Positions 12,111 through 20,880 of a stretch of DNA of 64,000 nt are shown here, in pieces. Below the pieces are notes generated by a model. It was given only the letters and a program-made list of their open reading frames with translations, ran no database searches and had not been told where the DNA came from. Positions within the stretch are counted from its first letter, which is position 1, and every line of letters begins with the position of its first letter. Position numbers and translations under genes: made by a program. Source of the stretch: Diplonema papillatum (taxonomy: Eukaryota; Euglenozoa; Diplonemea; Diplonemida; Diplonemidae). The stretch is from positions 1 to 64,000 of the forward strand of contig JAPJBO010000496.1 in the NCBI GenBank assembly GCA_030068145.1, given 5' to 3'.

Positions 12111-12600
12111 ACTTTAATGCTTTAGTGGCCGGACTGCGTTTTTGATTCGTGCTGAGCGGCGTGCTCTTCCCGGGAGTCCCGCCTGCCGGGAGCGTGCTGC
12201 CCGTCGAAAGCGCGCGCCAGGTCGAAGACGAGCAGCATGTGAATCGGCCTTTTTCCGGTTGATTGCGGTGTAGAGCTGCTTCTCTGTGCCTCTCCCTACC
12301 CGGAAGCCTCCGGACTGAGGAGCCCATCGATGGAGGAACGTGGGGCGGTCTTTGATAATGGTCTCCACTATCTTCCAAAGGGCAGGTGAGTGCGTTCTTC
12401 TTGTGGCGAATCCCCAGGCGGGCCCGAGGGGCTTTTGGGGGGCCCCGTCCGATGGGGAGTGACTGGTCTAAACGGTGGCTTCGGCAGTCCACACTCATCT
12501 GCCCAAGTGTTGGTAAGTGGTGGTACCGGCCAAATACCTGACTCAGCCCGGGGCTCTGGAGTGCAATGAGAGCTCCAGCCCGGGGCTCCGGGCCCACACT
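12110..12600 (-). pseudogene. decayed LINE-type reverse transcriptase fragment
   Basis: On the minus strand, translation near 12260-12330 gives a segment with GGFRVGRGTEKQLYTAI. This fits the GGFR-x-GR(S/G)T-x-(D/E)-Q block found in non-LTR reverse transcriptases. Upstream in neighbouring frames, words such as KKNALTCPLED resemble the run-in to the RT fingers. The similarity moves between frames, stops intervene and the YxDD region is missing. I read it as an old, frameshifted LINE fragment. The call rests on one motif block, so other RT classes are possible. Confidence 0.5.
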
Positions 12601-12895
12601 GTCTCGAGTGCTCTTCGCTCTGCTGTTGGGGTCCTGATTGGCTTCGCTTCATGGAACCGTCGTGACTCTGGCGCCCCAGGCTTCCCTGATGCATCACCCT
12701 CGCCGCCTGCGTGGTTGCAGCCTCACCGACCCTCACTGAGGCTCGGTAAGCTGCACCGGGCCCGGCAGTGAGGCCTCAGTGCACAGGGCAAAGCAGGTGC
12801 CAGGAAACACGCCAAAATATGCCCAGAAAACTTCGAAACTGAAGAAATTGGGGCGAAAAGTATCCTGAATGGGCTGGGAACCCCCCCCAAAAAAA

Positions 12896-12976
12896 AGAGC
12901 TACAAAAGGCTACAAAAGGCTACAAAAAGCTACGCTGTAGCTAGCTATAGCTTTTTGTAGCTAAACCTCACACTGC
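12896..12976. repeat. AGCTA-rich element end ending CTCACACTG
   Basis: GGCTACAAAA repeats and an AGCTA tract lead to TAGCTAAACCTCACACTG. This matches the terminal sequence of the 6754-11146 element in inverse, so it is probably the right end of a second family member. I could not fix its left end; similar direct repeats (GGCAGTGAGGC) lie near 12765 and 12993. Confidence 0.55.
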
Positions 12977-13259
12977 ACATAGGCTACCGCGGCCAGTGAG
13001 GCAAATTCAGTGCAAGCCGTTCTCTTTGAAACGATGCCTCGACAAGGACCTTATTAAGGTTGGCCGTGCAGGAAAGTTCGTGACAAGGAGGTGGCTAAAG
13101 TCTGATGTGGTGGTGGTGGTGGTGGGGAAGACTCGTCTGCCAGCTGTGAATTTCTCGAAAGACATCCAAATTCCCTCACGGGGCAAAGCTGAGGCCAAGA
13201 TGTGACGGGAATGTCGCGAAAAAGGTTCCGAAAGCGATGTCGAGCCCAAATACACTGTG

Positions 13260-13385
13260 AAATCCTTTGTGTAATTCTTGTGTAATTTTGTGTAATGCTT
13301 TGTGTAATTTTGTGTAATTTTTTGTGTAATTTTGTGTAATGCTTTGTGTAATTTTGTGTACACAATGTGTAATTTTGTGTACACA
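13260..13385. repeat. TGTGTAATTT simple repeat
   Basis: Irregular tandem copies of TGTGTAATTTTGTGTAATGC-like words, AT-rich and non-coding. Confidence 0.85.
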
Positions 13386-13395
13386 AAAGCCACAC

Positions 13396-13530
13396 TGACT
13401 CGTTCACACTTCTTTCCCGATACATCACTCGTTCAAACTTCTTTCCCAATACATCACTCATTTACACTTCTTTCCCGATACATCACTCATGTACACTTCT
13501 TTCCCGATACATCACTCATTTGCGTCGTCT
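13396..13530. repeat. 31-bp tandem array, left half
   Basis: Four to five copies of a unit containing TTCTTTCCCGATACATCACT. The same unit continues at 14490-14690 on the far side of a GC-rich segment, so one array appears to have been split. Confidence 0.9.
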
Positions 13531-13590
13531 TGTTGGGTTAGTGGGGAGTCATTTGCAAGCAAATGAGTACCACACTATGCCAGCTTTTCG

Positions 13591-14478
13591 CTACGTGACT
13601 CCAGAAGGGTCACTTTTTCCGCGCTTTCGGCGCGGCGCAACTCTAGTCGGCTGCAACTGTTGTTGGCAGTTGCTCACGATCTCATAATCCGAAAAGGAAT
13701 CGGAGTCTTCGCTTTCTCGCTTGCGCCGATAGGCACGCCGCGATGCGGAGGACGCGAGTAGCCGGGAAGAGCCGGCGGGAGGGCGCGATCGTTGTGTGAC
13801 CCGTGGAGGGTCGGAACCAGAATCAGTAAAAGGGCCCGAGTCAGGGCCTGCCATCGAAGAGGGCCGGGCGGGGCCGGGTGGGCGCGGTGTGTTCGGGCCG
13901 GCGAGGCCAGTGCCGTCGTCGCCGAGATCGGCGCGTCGTCGTCGTCGTGCGCGCAGCGCGGCTGCGGGAGAGGCCGTGGGGGTGCAGGGCGCGGGTCGCT
14001 TCCTGCCTGCTGGCGGGGGGGCGCGCTTCGGGGGCGACTTCGTCGTCCGCCTCCTCCGGCCACGGCTGGTAGGTGTTCCAGGTGGGGACGGCGCGCGCCG
14101 CTTCCGGCCTGTGAGGCCGTCGCTCTCGCCTAGGCTGCGACCGCCACCGCCGCCGCCGCCGCGATCCCCGCCGCGTCCGCTGCCGCGACCGCCGCCGCGT
14201 GCGCGGCCGCGACCAGTGCCGCGGCCGCCGCCACCGTCTCCGTCACTGTCGTCTCCGCCGCCTCTGCCGCCGCGGCCGCGGCCACGGCCGCAGCAGCGGC
14301 CGCCACGACCACCGCCACCCCCGTCGCCACTGCTGCTGTCGCGGCCAGCACCACCCCTGTGATGCCCCCGTCCGCAGCACGCGTCAGCGTTCGGGCAGGT
14401 CCCGCATCGCGTCAGCCGATGCGCCCGGCAGCACTGAATGCGCAGGCCGTCGTCCGGTTGGTGGTGCACCTGGCAGCA
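13591..14478 (-). CDS. Cys-rich / RGG-rich basic protein exon, uncharacterised
   Basis: The frame runs without interruption on the minus strand to a TGA at 13591. No ATG is obvious at the upstream end, but a good 3' splice site (TTGTAG) ends at 14479. Reading from there gives a Cys/His cluster of CC-x2-HH, CC-x2-H, C-x2-C and CC-x3-HH spacing, followed by a Gly/Arg tract with many RGG repeats. After that come a Pro/Arg/Lys-rich region and an acidic Ser-Asp stretch near the C-terminus. The pattern suggests a metal-binding head and an RNA-binding RGG tail. Strong GC bias means other frames are also open, including a Pro-rich one on the plus strand. This frame is preferred for its Cys spacing and splice site. 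No family is recognised. Confidence 0.4.
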   Translation of the reverse strand, partial: CCQVHHQPDDGLRIQCCRAHRLTRCGTCPNADACCGRGHHRGGAGRDSSSGDGGGGGRGGRCCGRGRGRGGRGGGDDSDGDGGGGRGTGRGRARGGGRGSGRGGDRGGGGGGGRSLGESDGLTGRKRRAPSPPGTPTSRGRRRRTTKSPPKRAPPPAGRKRPAPCTPTASPAAALRARRRRRADLGDDGTGLAGPNTPRPPGPARPSSMAGPDSGPFTDSGSDPPRVTQRSRPPAGSSRLLASSASRRAYRRKRESEDSDSFSDYEIVSNCQQQLQPTRVAPRRKRGKSDPSGVT

Positions 14479-14489
14479 CTACAAGGCTG

Positions 14490-14690
14490 TAAACATCACT
14501 CATTTGCAACTTCTTTCCCAATACATCACTCATTTGCAACTTCTTTCCCGATACATCACTTATTTACAACTTCTTTCCCGATACATCACTCATTTGCAAC
14601 TTCTTTCCCAATACATCACTCATTTGCAACTTCTTTCCCGATACATCACTCATTTACAACTTCTTTCCCGTTCGGTCACTCATTTGCATT
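14490..14690. repeat. 31-bp tandem array, right half
   Basis: Six copies of TTTGCAACTTCTTTCCC-ATACATCACTCA with C/G and A/G variants. It matches 13396-13530 and flanks the Cys/RGG-rich segment on its other side. Confidence 0.92.
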
Positions 14691-14999
14691 TGGCTGAAGT
14701 TCAGCCTCAAATTCAGGTTTCCACCGAATTCTGACAGTGTAGTGTCACTCGAATGTCATCATGAGCTACGGAAAATGGTGAGTTGCTTCACGGCGACATT
14801 CACCAGAACTGGTTACTACAGTACAGGGCCACAAAGCAGGCTTGTACTGGCTGGAATCGGGTACCTGTCGTAAAAATTCCAAAAAAAAAAAAACACAAAA
14901 AAAGGGGGATATGGTGGTTTTACGGCTATTGCGGCCGGTTTTCAGGGGGGAAAAAAACCGGAAAAACTCGCCACACGACTTTTTCATTTTCGTGTGGCG

Positions 15000-15240
15000 A
15001 CCAGCCCTGCCGGGGGCACTTTTTCGTAGTGTTTTTTTGGGTCAGAATTTTTGTCTGGAAATTGACACCGTGATGACAGAGTGAACGGCGCAAGCCTACA
15101 CGGCTGGAGGTCCCCGGTTCGAACCCCGCCGAGGACCTTTTTTTGGTTCTCCGTGGTTCGGTTATAGTCAATTCCCTCGCTCCGGGGTTTTCTTGACCCG
15201 TGATTTTGCACCGGGTATTTGCATACTTCAGGCCCGGACG
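15000..15240 (+). mobile_element. tRNA-derived SINE-like unit, copy 1 of composite repeat
   Basis: A 5' block (GCACTTTTTCGTAGTG, TTTTTTTGGGTCAG) is followed by an A-box-like GACAGAGTGAACGG (about 15075-15088), a B-box GGTTCGAACCC (15116-15126) and a T7 Pol III-type terminator (15138-15144). The same order recurs at 20625-20880. The stems do not close into a tRNA, so it is a tRNA-derived retroposon rather than a gene. Confidence 0.7.
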
Positions 15241-15800
15241 GAACTTAACTTACCAGAACTTTGCTTTGCTTCGCCCGAACTTTGCTTTCACCAGAACTGA
15301 GCCTCACCAGAAGTTTGCTTCGCCGAACTTAGCTTCGCCCCAACATTGCTTTGCTTCGCCCGAACTTATCTTCACCAGAACTTAGCTTTGCTTCGCCCGA
15401 ACTTTTGCTTCGCCCGAACTTTGCTTCGGCTTTGCTTCGCCCGAACTTTGCTTCACCAGATGCTTCGCCGAACTTAGCTTCACCAGAACTTTGCATCGCA
15501 CGAACTTTGCTTCGCCGGAGCTTAGCTTCACCAGAACTTTGCTTCGCCGAACTTAGCTTCGCCCGAACTTTGCTTGACCAGAACTTTGCATCGCCCGAAC
15601 TTTGCTTCGCCGGAGCTTAGCTTCACCAGAACTTTGCTTCGCCCGAACTTTGCTTGACCAGAACTTTGCTTAGCTTCGCCCGAACTTTGGTTGACCAGAA
15701 CTTTGCATCGCCCGAACTTTGCTTCGCCAAAACTTCGCTTTGCCCGAACTTTGCTTTGCTTCTCCCGAACTTAGCTTCGCCCGAACTTTACTGTTTCCCG
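15240..15800. repeat. GAACTTTGCTTCGCC simple array, copy 1
   Basis: Irregular tandem words of GAACTTAGCTTCGCC, GAACTTTGCTTTGCTTCGCC and CACCAGAACTT. The array follows the SINE-like unit directly, and the same array follows the second SINE copy at 20860-21900. Confidence 0.92.
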
Positions 15801-15814
15801 AACTTTAACTGCTG

Positions 15815-15860
15815 CCTCTAGTCTCGCTGGGCGCCGGTCTTTGCCGGCGAATGTACTTCC
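15815..15860. repeat. terminal hairpin of composite repeat, copy 1
   Basis: CCTCTAGTCTCGCTGG is followed by CGCCGG-TCTTTG-CCGGCG and AATGTACTT. The matching end at 21905-21955 has an 8-bp stem, GCGCCGGT-CTTT-ACCGGCGC. This looks like the 3' boundary of the composite repeat. Confidence 0.75.
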
Positions 15861-15869
15861 TGGGGGGCT

Positions 15870-16370
15870 AAATACAATCGTGCACAATTGTATCCCAAAG
15901 CACGCACGCCAATCCCTGCCCCGTAGTAGACTAAGAATCGGAAAAATAAAATCATACAGCCCGATAGCGACGCCCCATTGGGCAACCTTCCGCTGGATGT
16001 TCCTGTGCGCGAGATTGAACCGAGCAAGTGCGTCCCAGAAGTCGACCATGAGCGGGTACTCCCGCGAACCAACGACGACGGCGATCTTGCCGAGGGTGTT
16101 CGGGATGTCGGGCTCACGCTTCGACACGAACTCATAAGGCAGCATCAGCGCGTCGGCCGTCAGGTCGTTTGCAAGGGTCGGCTCGTGTGGGTTCTGGAAT
16201 GGGTACTCGTAGCCCTCCTGCGCATAGAGGAACTTGACGTCCTCATCTTCTACCAGCGGCGCGGGCCAAAGGAAACGGATAATGTCCCGCGACTCTCCTT
16301 CGGCGAGAGGCTCCGCCAGGCTGACGTAATCCAGCCGATCCGATCCCATCACCAGTCGATCCGATGCGAC
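15870..16370 (-). pseudogene. gene fragment or captured exon, uncharacterised
   Basis: An open minus-strand frame starts after a plausible 3' splice site (CACCTACAG near 16381) and reads about 165 codons of protein-like sequence. It is rich in aromatic and acidic residues, for example PTLANDLTADALMLPYEF, and then a hydrophobic LYDFIFPILSLL. At about 15875 it passes into the terminal hairpin of the composite repeat. The last 30 codons of the ORF (to 15771) are therefore repeat-derived and the original 3' end is missing. An ATG lies at 16349. I recognise no family. Its higher GC and sharp edge against repeat DNA suggest a truncated gene or transduced exon. Confidence 0.45.
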
Positions 16371-16436
16371 CCATTGCAGCTGTAGGTGTATGAGATGGAG
16401 CCGTGTGTGAGGGTGGCTACCAGATACCAGTAACTG

Positions 16437-16680
16437 GGGGGAAAATCTTAGTTTCGTGTTCAGGCGCTACTTGCCTCTAAGTGTTTGATGCTAGCATCAA
16501 GTCTTCTTCGCGGAATGCAGAGTCTTTTTTCTTCTTTTTTTCTTTTTTTCCGTTTTCTGTTTAACTGGGGGGGGAAATCTTAGTTTAATGTTTAGGCAGA
16601 GCACCGCCCCGCATGCATTGTTGATGCTAGCATCAAGTCTTCTTCGAGGAAGATGTTGTCTAGGAAAGGGGATGCAAAAT
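16437..16680. repeat. dispersed repeat with 16-bp palindrome TTGATGCTAGCATCAA
   Basis: Two copies of GGGGAAA(A)TCTTAGTTT...CAGGC(A/G) are each followed by the perfect palindrome TTGATGCTAGCATCAA (near 16488 and 16620). Shorter relatives (GAATCTTAGTTTAATGTTTA) occur at 22794-22850, 26078-26140 and 41405-41440. Confidence 0.85.
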
Positions 16681-16945
16681 AGAAAGGGGCTAAATACAAT
16701 TGTCTTTTTTCCGGACTAGAGGTATGCTAATAGCTCTGTCTACAAGGGGGGGCTACATACAACTTTCTTGGAATACAACTACCGCCGCTGAATACAACTA
16801 CTGTCTTTTTTTCCTAGTTTTTGCGACAACCAATTTCTGCTTCCCTGGAGACAGTATTTGTTACAGCTAAAAAGAACGTTGGCAGCGGTTTAACCAGAAC
16901 ACATGTAGGTTAAATCGCACAAACGGAAAAATAATTGCTCGTGCT

Positions 16946-17860
16946 ATGGCTTGTGAGTTCAAGGCCGTGGATTGGTCCCCGATCCAGGTTGTCCGCGCCC
17001 CCGACGAGTGGGAGGCCGCGGAGGAAGACGTCGACTGCTGTGTCGATTGTGAAAAAATCCACACCGCGGGGGCGTTCTGTGCCCGATGCGGGAAACGGGG
17101 TCTGGCCACCTGCCTCAAAGCGGCGCTCCCAAGGGAAGTCGCGCCCCTGTTTGTAGACCACTTAGCGGCGGACGGGTGGGTTTGCCCCGCCTGCATAGTG
17201 GCGGTGCATCAGGCTGGCACCACTCTTCAAGAAGAGTTTCGCGTCCGGATCGCTCGTGCTCAAGAGCACGACGCTCCGCCGAGCTTGGCTCAAGAGCCAT
17301 TGCTCGCTGCCGTTGAGGAGGGCCCGGTCAAGACCGCTCTCCTCGCTTTGTTCGCCCAATCTGCCTTCCAAAGCCTCCCGATGGCTGCGCAGGCCGCACC
17401 GGTCATGACCGAGGCGGTGGACCCACGCCGAGTCATGACTTGGGTGGAGGGGTTGGCGACGGCTCCGGGGCGCCAAGTCATCCTGTCCGAAGTAAAGGGC
17501 AGATACGCCTACCATTTGGTTCCCGAGAACCCCCACGACGCGGGGAGCGTGGTCGACCACGAACGCCGGACGCATTTCGTGACGCTCATTTCCCTGATGC
17601 CGTTGGCCTACCGGACCCCGCCTATCCTCCAGGTGCTCCATCACATCATGGTCCGCCTGGAGGCCCTGCGGCTGAAGTGCTTGCACGCTAACGGGATCGA
17701 ATTCCAGATTGCGTGGGAGACCAGGTTCGGGTCTTTGGACTACACCGACTTCACGAAGTCGGCTCTGGTCCAGGCGCAAAAGGCCATGGCCGACCTCTCA
17801 AAAAAGGCGGACCAGAGGGACGAAAGGAGGGAGCACCCCTCGAAGAGGCCGCGGAAGTGA
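16946..17860 (+). CDS. Gag-like protein of YR retrotransposon, with zinc-finger N-terminus
   Basis: 304 residues from an ATG at 16946. Residues ~28-80 hold CxxC pairs (CCVDC, CARC, WVCPAC) with intervening Cys and Asp/His, like a small zinc ribbon or PHD-type finger. The middle is helical and Ala-rich; the last ~40 residues are charged (KKADQRDERREHPSKRPRK). Its position, first ORF ahead of a recombinase and RT, is the basis for calling it Gag-like; no capsid fold is visible by eye. The frame ends in a single TGA at 17858-17860 and the same frame then continues into the recombinase, so readthrough could make a Gag-YR fusion. Confidence 0.55.
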   Translation: MACEFKAVDWSPIQVVRAPDEWEAAEEDVDCCVDCEKIHTAGAFCARCGKRGLATCLKAALPREVAPLFVDHLAADGWVCPACIVAVHQAGTTLQEEFRVRIARAQEHDAPPSLAQEPLLAAVEEGPVKTALLALFAQSAFQSLPMAAQAAPVMTEAVDPRRVMTWVEGLATAPGRQVILSEVKGRYAYHLVPENPHDAGSVVDHERRTHFVTLISLMPLAYRTPPILQVLHHIMVRLEALRLKCLHANGIEFQIAWETRFGSLDYTDFTKSALVQAQKAMADLSKKADQRDERREHPSKRPRK

Positions 17861-18826
17861 ATTGCGGCGAGCGCTTCCGTTCCCACCGGCCTGCCTTCGG
17901 AGGGTTTGTGGAACGAGTTGGCAGCGAGGTCACGACCTCGGAAAAAGGACTCCGCGTGCCCCGATCAAGATCGGTTCCGGACGGACCAGGAGTCACTACT
18001 CCTCGCGTTGCAGAAGTGCTACAAGAGCACCCCTGCTATGCTGTCGGTGGTGAGCCGTGCTCACAGGTACGCAGTGGAGGCCCGCCGGTTTTACCCCGCA
18101 TTGTCCGACGAGGAGGCTTTCCTCATGTGGGTGAACCGGAAGATGATGGCCGGCGAGCTCACTGCCGAATCTGCCCTCCAGTACGCAACGTACTTCAGGA
18201 TGTCCCGGGTGGACTGGATGGGTGCTTATCGCCGTTCGGTCAAGCTGACCATGGAACAGTTCGAGGGCCGACGCACCCGCGACGCCGGACGGACTCCGAC
18301 CAAGGCGGCGATACAGTTGGTAGTCTCACGAGGCTCGTCCTTGCACGCCATGGCCCTCCGGTTCCAGTGGTCGACGGCTTGCAGGTTCGTGGATCTGCAG
18401 CGGATTCGGCTGGACCACATGTGGTCGGTGGACACAGGACAGGTCATGATCCTGTTCGTCGGCGGGAAGACCGACCCTACCTCAAGAGGCCAGGGTCTCT
18501 TGCTACCGCGAAGCGGTCCTTTTCTGACGCCTTTCTGGGAATGGATCACGATCCATCGGCCGGCCCTGGGCACCAAGGCGCCCCTGTTCCCCAACCTGTC
18601 ACGACAGGCCTACAACAGTTTCCTACAAGAGGAGCTGGGGGTGTCGTCGCACCGCATCAGACATGCCGCGCTGAGCTGGGTGGCCCTCCTGGAGGGCGAG
18701 CAGACGGCGATGAACGTGGGGCGACACCTGAATCCCAGGACGACGCGCTTATACACTCCGCATCACCTTTGGCAGCCGGTCCTGCTCTCAGCCCCGGGCA
18801 CAGCTGCCTTGCAAAGGACTGGGTGA
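17861..18826 (+). CDS. tyrosine recombinase of YR retrotransposon
   Basis: The frame is open from just after the Gag stop. A TTG lies at 17906 and the first ATG about 43 codons further, so the true start is uncertain or by readthrough. Numbered from 17906, the catalytic set is complete: Arg160 (TACRFVDLQRIRLDH), Lys188 (VGGKTDP), His249-x2-Arg252 (SSHRIRHAALSW), His274 (VGRHLNP) and nucleophile Tyr283 (TRLYTPH). This is the phage-integrase-type fold that replaces the DDE integrase in DIRS-like elements and would insert circular cDNA. All six residues are intact although the downstream RT is truncated. Confidence 0.85.
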   Translation: MAASASVPTGLPSEGLWNELAARSRPRKKDSACPDQDRFRTDQESLLLALQKCYKSTPAMLSVVSRAHRYAVEARRFYPALSDEEAFLMWVNRKMMAGELTAESALQYATYFRMSRVDWMGAYRRSVKLTMEQFEGRRTRDAGRTPTKAAIQLVVSRGSSLHAMALRFQWSTACRFVDLQRIRLDHMWSVDTGQVMILFVGGKTDPTSRGQGLLLPRSGPFLTPFWEWITIHRPALGTKAPLFPNLSRQAYNSFLQEELGVSSHRIRHAALSWVALLEGEQTAMNVGRHLNPRTTRLYTPHHLWQPVLLSAPGTAALQRTG

Positions 18827-19318
18827 ACAGCGGCCCCGCCAAACAATCGCTGTGGCCGCGTCATCTCGACAAGATCCTGCAGGGGTATGACTACGCCAAC
18901 GGCTGGCTAGACGCGAGTAGCGGGAAACGGGTCACGAAGGCCTCGTATGACGGAGAGATCGCCGCGACCGCCCCGCCGTTCAATCACGAAGCGCTTTTGC
19001 AGGATTTCCCCAGCCTCCGCAGCAACATGAGGTGGGTCCTCGACGCCGCGTTCATCGCCGCCATGCTGAAGCCGGGCTCGTTCGTATCCGGCCCGGGGCC
19101 CCGCAACTCCCGAATGATGCCGCACGTCGATCGTTTGCTTGAGTTGGAGGTCGCTGCATCGGTCCCTAAAGCGGCGTCTTCCCGCTGGTTCCACGGCGCG
19201 TTTACGGTGGACAAACGGGCCCCCGGTCAGCTGCGCTTCATCCTCAGCTGCGAATCCATCAACCGGGCTACGGCACACGTGCCTCTGCCCCCCTGCGACC
19301 TGCCCAGCTACGCAGATA
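18800..19318 (+). pseudogene. truncated reverse transcriptase of YR retrotransposon
   Basis: The frame lies -1 to the recombinase and overlaps its last codons. It carries an N-terminal RT segment ending in SRWFHGAFTVDKRAPGQLRF and then SCESINRATAHVPLPPCDLP, which corresponds to the fingers region just before the first catalytic Asp. At about 19316 it runs into the terminal repeat, and the remaining codons to 19386 are repeat-derived. The palm motifs and RNase H are absent. Confidence 0.7.
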
Positions 19319-19349
19319 CAACTACTGTTTTTTTCCTAGTTTTTGCGAG

Positions 19350-19390
19350 GTTAGGTACCAGGGAAAGCCTGCTACACGGGAGCTAATCTT
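19350..19390 (+). repeat. SINE 5' fragment
   Basis: GGTACCAGGGAAAGCCTGCT and the following ~20 bases match the 5' end of the SINE copies at 38851 and 39572. Only the first ~40 bp are present, immediately beyond the YR element. Confidence 0.7.
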
Positions 19391-19980
19391 CACGTGGTCA
19401 GAAAGAGGACACGAGAAGGCCTGCTCGCATCGATTCGCTCCGATTCGACTGCACGAAGGAGTGGTCGAAAGTCTTATTGCTGCAGCCGCAGTGTCGTGCC
19501 AGGGCAAAATCAAGAGTGGGGCGCCTTCAGAAGAAAGATTTACTGACGTCGATAGGGTATAAAAACATCGACTTTCTGAAAGCGTGTCTCCTCGAACATG
19601 AGCTTGATCCTCCGAGGAAGCACAAACGCAAACACTAACGGGCAGCTTTACAGAAGCACGATGCGGAGATTCCATTACCCGATCCCGCCCCCGAAGCTGC
19701 GAAGAAAGGGGAAGACGAAGAAGTAGCTGCCGATCAAGTGCCTCAGCTCCTTGACAAACTCGAGTTGTATTTCCTTAATAGACTGACATCGCCCCACGCT
19801 GTTTCACATTTCACGTCAGTTTTGTGTTCAGTCATGCATTTCTTGTTCGAGACTGGAGGTCCTATGAACATGCAATGTGAATAGCCTCTATTCGAGCCAA
19901 CCCGGCTTTTGTCTATGAAAAAGTGTATTGTTTTTGGACTAGATAATAGTGCGGCGCAAGCTTTTTTTCCCCCTGCCAAA
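19390..19980. other. no supported gene
   Basis: Unique-looking sequence with only short ORFs and no splice-supported coding stretch. Confidence 0.4.
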
Positions 19981-19984
19981 ATGC

Positions 19985-20060
19985 CAACGGGTGGCAGAGT
20001 GAGCGGGCGTCGGCCTTCAGGCCGGTAGGCCCGGGTTCGAATCCCGCCCTTGACATTTTC
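19985..20060 (+). repeat. tRNA-like unit (SINE fragment or tRNA pseudogene)
   Basis: An A-box TGGCAGAGTGAGCGG (19992-20006), an anticodon-arm-like hairpin CGGCC-TTCA-GGCCG and a canonical B-box GGTTCGAATCC (20034-20044) are correctly ordered. The acceptor stem does not pair (CAACGGG against CCTTGAC), so this is tRNA-derived but not a functional tRNA. Confidence 0.65.
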
Positions 20061-20186
20061 CCGGTCGAAGATTGTTTTCGAGGTTTGTTGCGTTTCGGGG
20101 TCAAATGTGCGAAAATTGCGGTTATGGCGGAGTTTCTCAGTATCTCGCGGTATTTGGGTCACCGGGTACGCGCCCCGAACTTGAAC

Positions 20187-20512
20187 GGTTCGGGTTTTCA
20201 CAAACGCCGAACTGGACAAAAAGGTGCAGGTTTGCACAAAGGCCGGACTGGGCAAAAAGGTTCGGGTTGCACCAACGCCGGACTGGACAAAAAGGTTCGG
20301 GTTTGCACCAACGCCGGACTGGACAAAAAAGTTCGGGTTTGCACAAACGCCGGACTGGGCAAAAAGGTTCGGATTTGCGCCAACGCCAGACAGAGCAAAA
20401 CAATTCGGGTTGGACAAACCGGACCGGCAAAAAGGTTCGGGTTTGCACAAACGCCGGACTGAACAAAAAGGTTCGGGTTTGCGCAAACGCCGGACTGCGC
20501 AAAAGGTTACCT
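20187..20512. repeat. ~36-bp tandem array (CGCCGGACTGGACAAAAAGG)
   Basis: About nine diverged copies of a unit joining GGTTCGGGTTTGCAC to AACGCCGGACTGGACAAAAA. It ends in CCTCTAGACTCGC, and a fragment with the same ending lies at 52785-52860 in SEC61 intron 4. Confidence 0.9.
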
Positions 20513-20624
20513 CTAGACTCGCTAAGGGTGGTCCTAACACCCATGTACTTCTAATTTTTTTTCCGAGACTAGAGGTATGTATGCTAATAGCTCTATCGAG
20601 CCAACCCCACTTTTTAGGGGGTCG

Positions 20625-20880
20625 GGGGCGAAGCCCGGGGGCACTTTTTCGTAGTGTTTTTTTGGGTCAGAATTTTTGTCAGCGGCCATAGCTTTTTTTG
20701 CCCCTGGAAACTGACATCGCAGTGGCACAGTGAACGGCGCCAGGGTATAGGGCTGGAGTTCCCGGGTTCGAACCCCGCCGAGGACCTTTTTTTGGTTCTC
20801 CTTGGTCTTCGGTCAATTCCCTTGCTCCGGGGTTTTCTTGACCCGTGATTTGGCTTCAGGCCCGGACGGAACTTAGCCTT
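20625..20880 (+). mobile_element. tRNA-derived SINE-like unit, copy 2 of composite repeat
   Basis: Same layout as 15000-15240. The A-box TGGCACAGTGAACGG is at 20723-20737, the B-box GGTTCGAACCC at 20765-20775 and a T7 terminator at 20787-20793, followed by CTCCGGGGTTTTCTTGACCC and then the GAACTT array. Confidence 0.72.

Larger units (their letters stand above)
16792..19350 (+). mobile_element. YR retrotransposon, 3'-truncated
   Basis: Gag-like, tyrosine recombinase and reverse transcriptase frames follow in this order on the plus strand. A ~35-bp direct repeat (ATACAACTACTGT, a T-run, then CCTAGTTTTTGCGA) bounds the unit at 16792-16828 and 19316-19350. The RT domain stops abruptly at the right repeat, so most of the RT and all of RNase H are gone; the element cannot be autonomous. 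It differs strongly in sequence from the element at 53.5-58 kb but shares its gene order. Confidence 0.75.

Noticed and set aside
13796-14362. Pro-rich plus-strand ORF opposite the RGG ORF
   Set aside because: CCG-rich DNA makes Pro/Arg frames open by chance. It lacks the Cys/His spacing and splice site of the minus frame.
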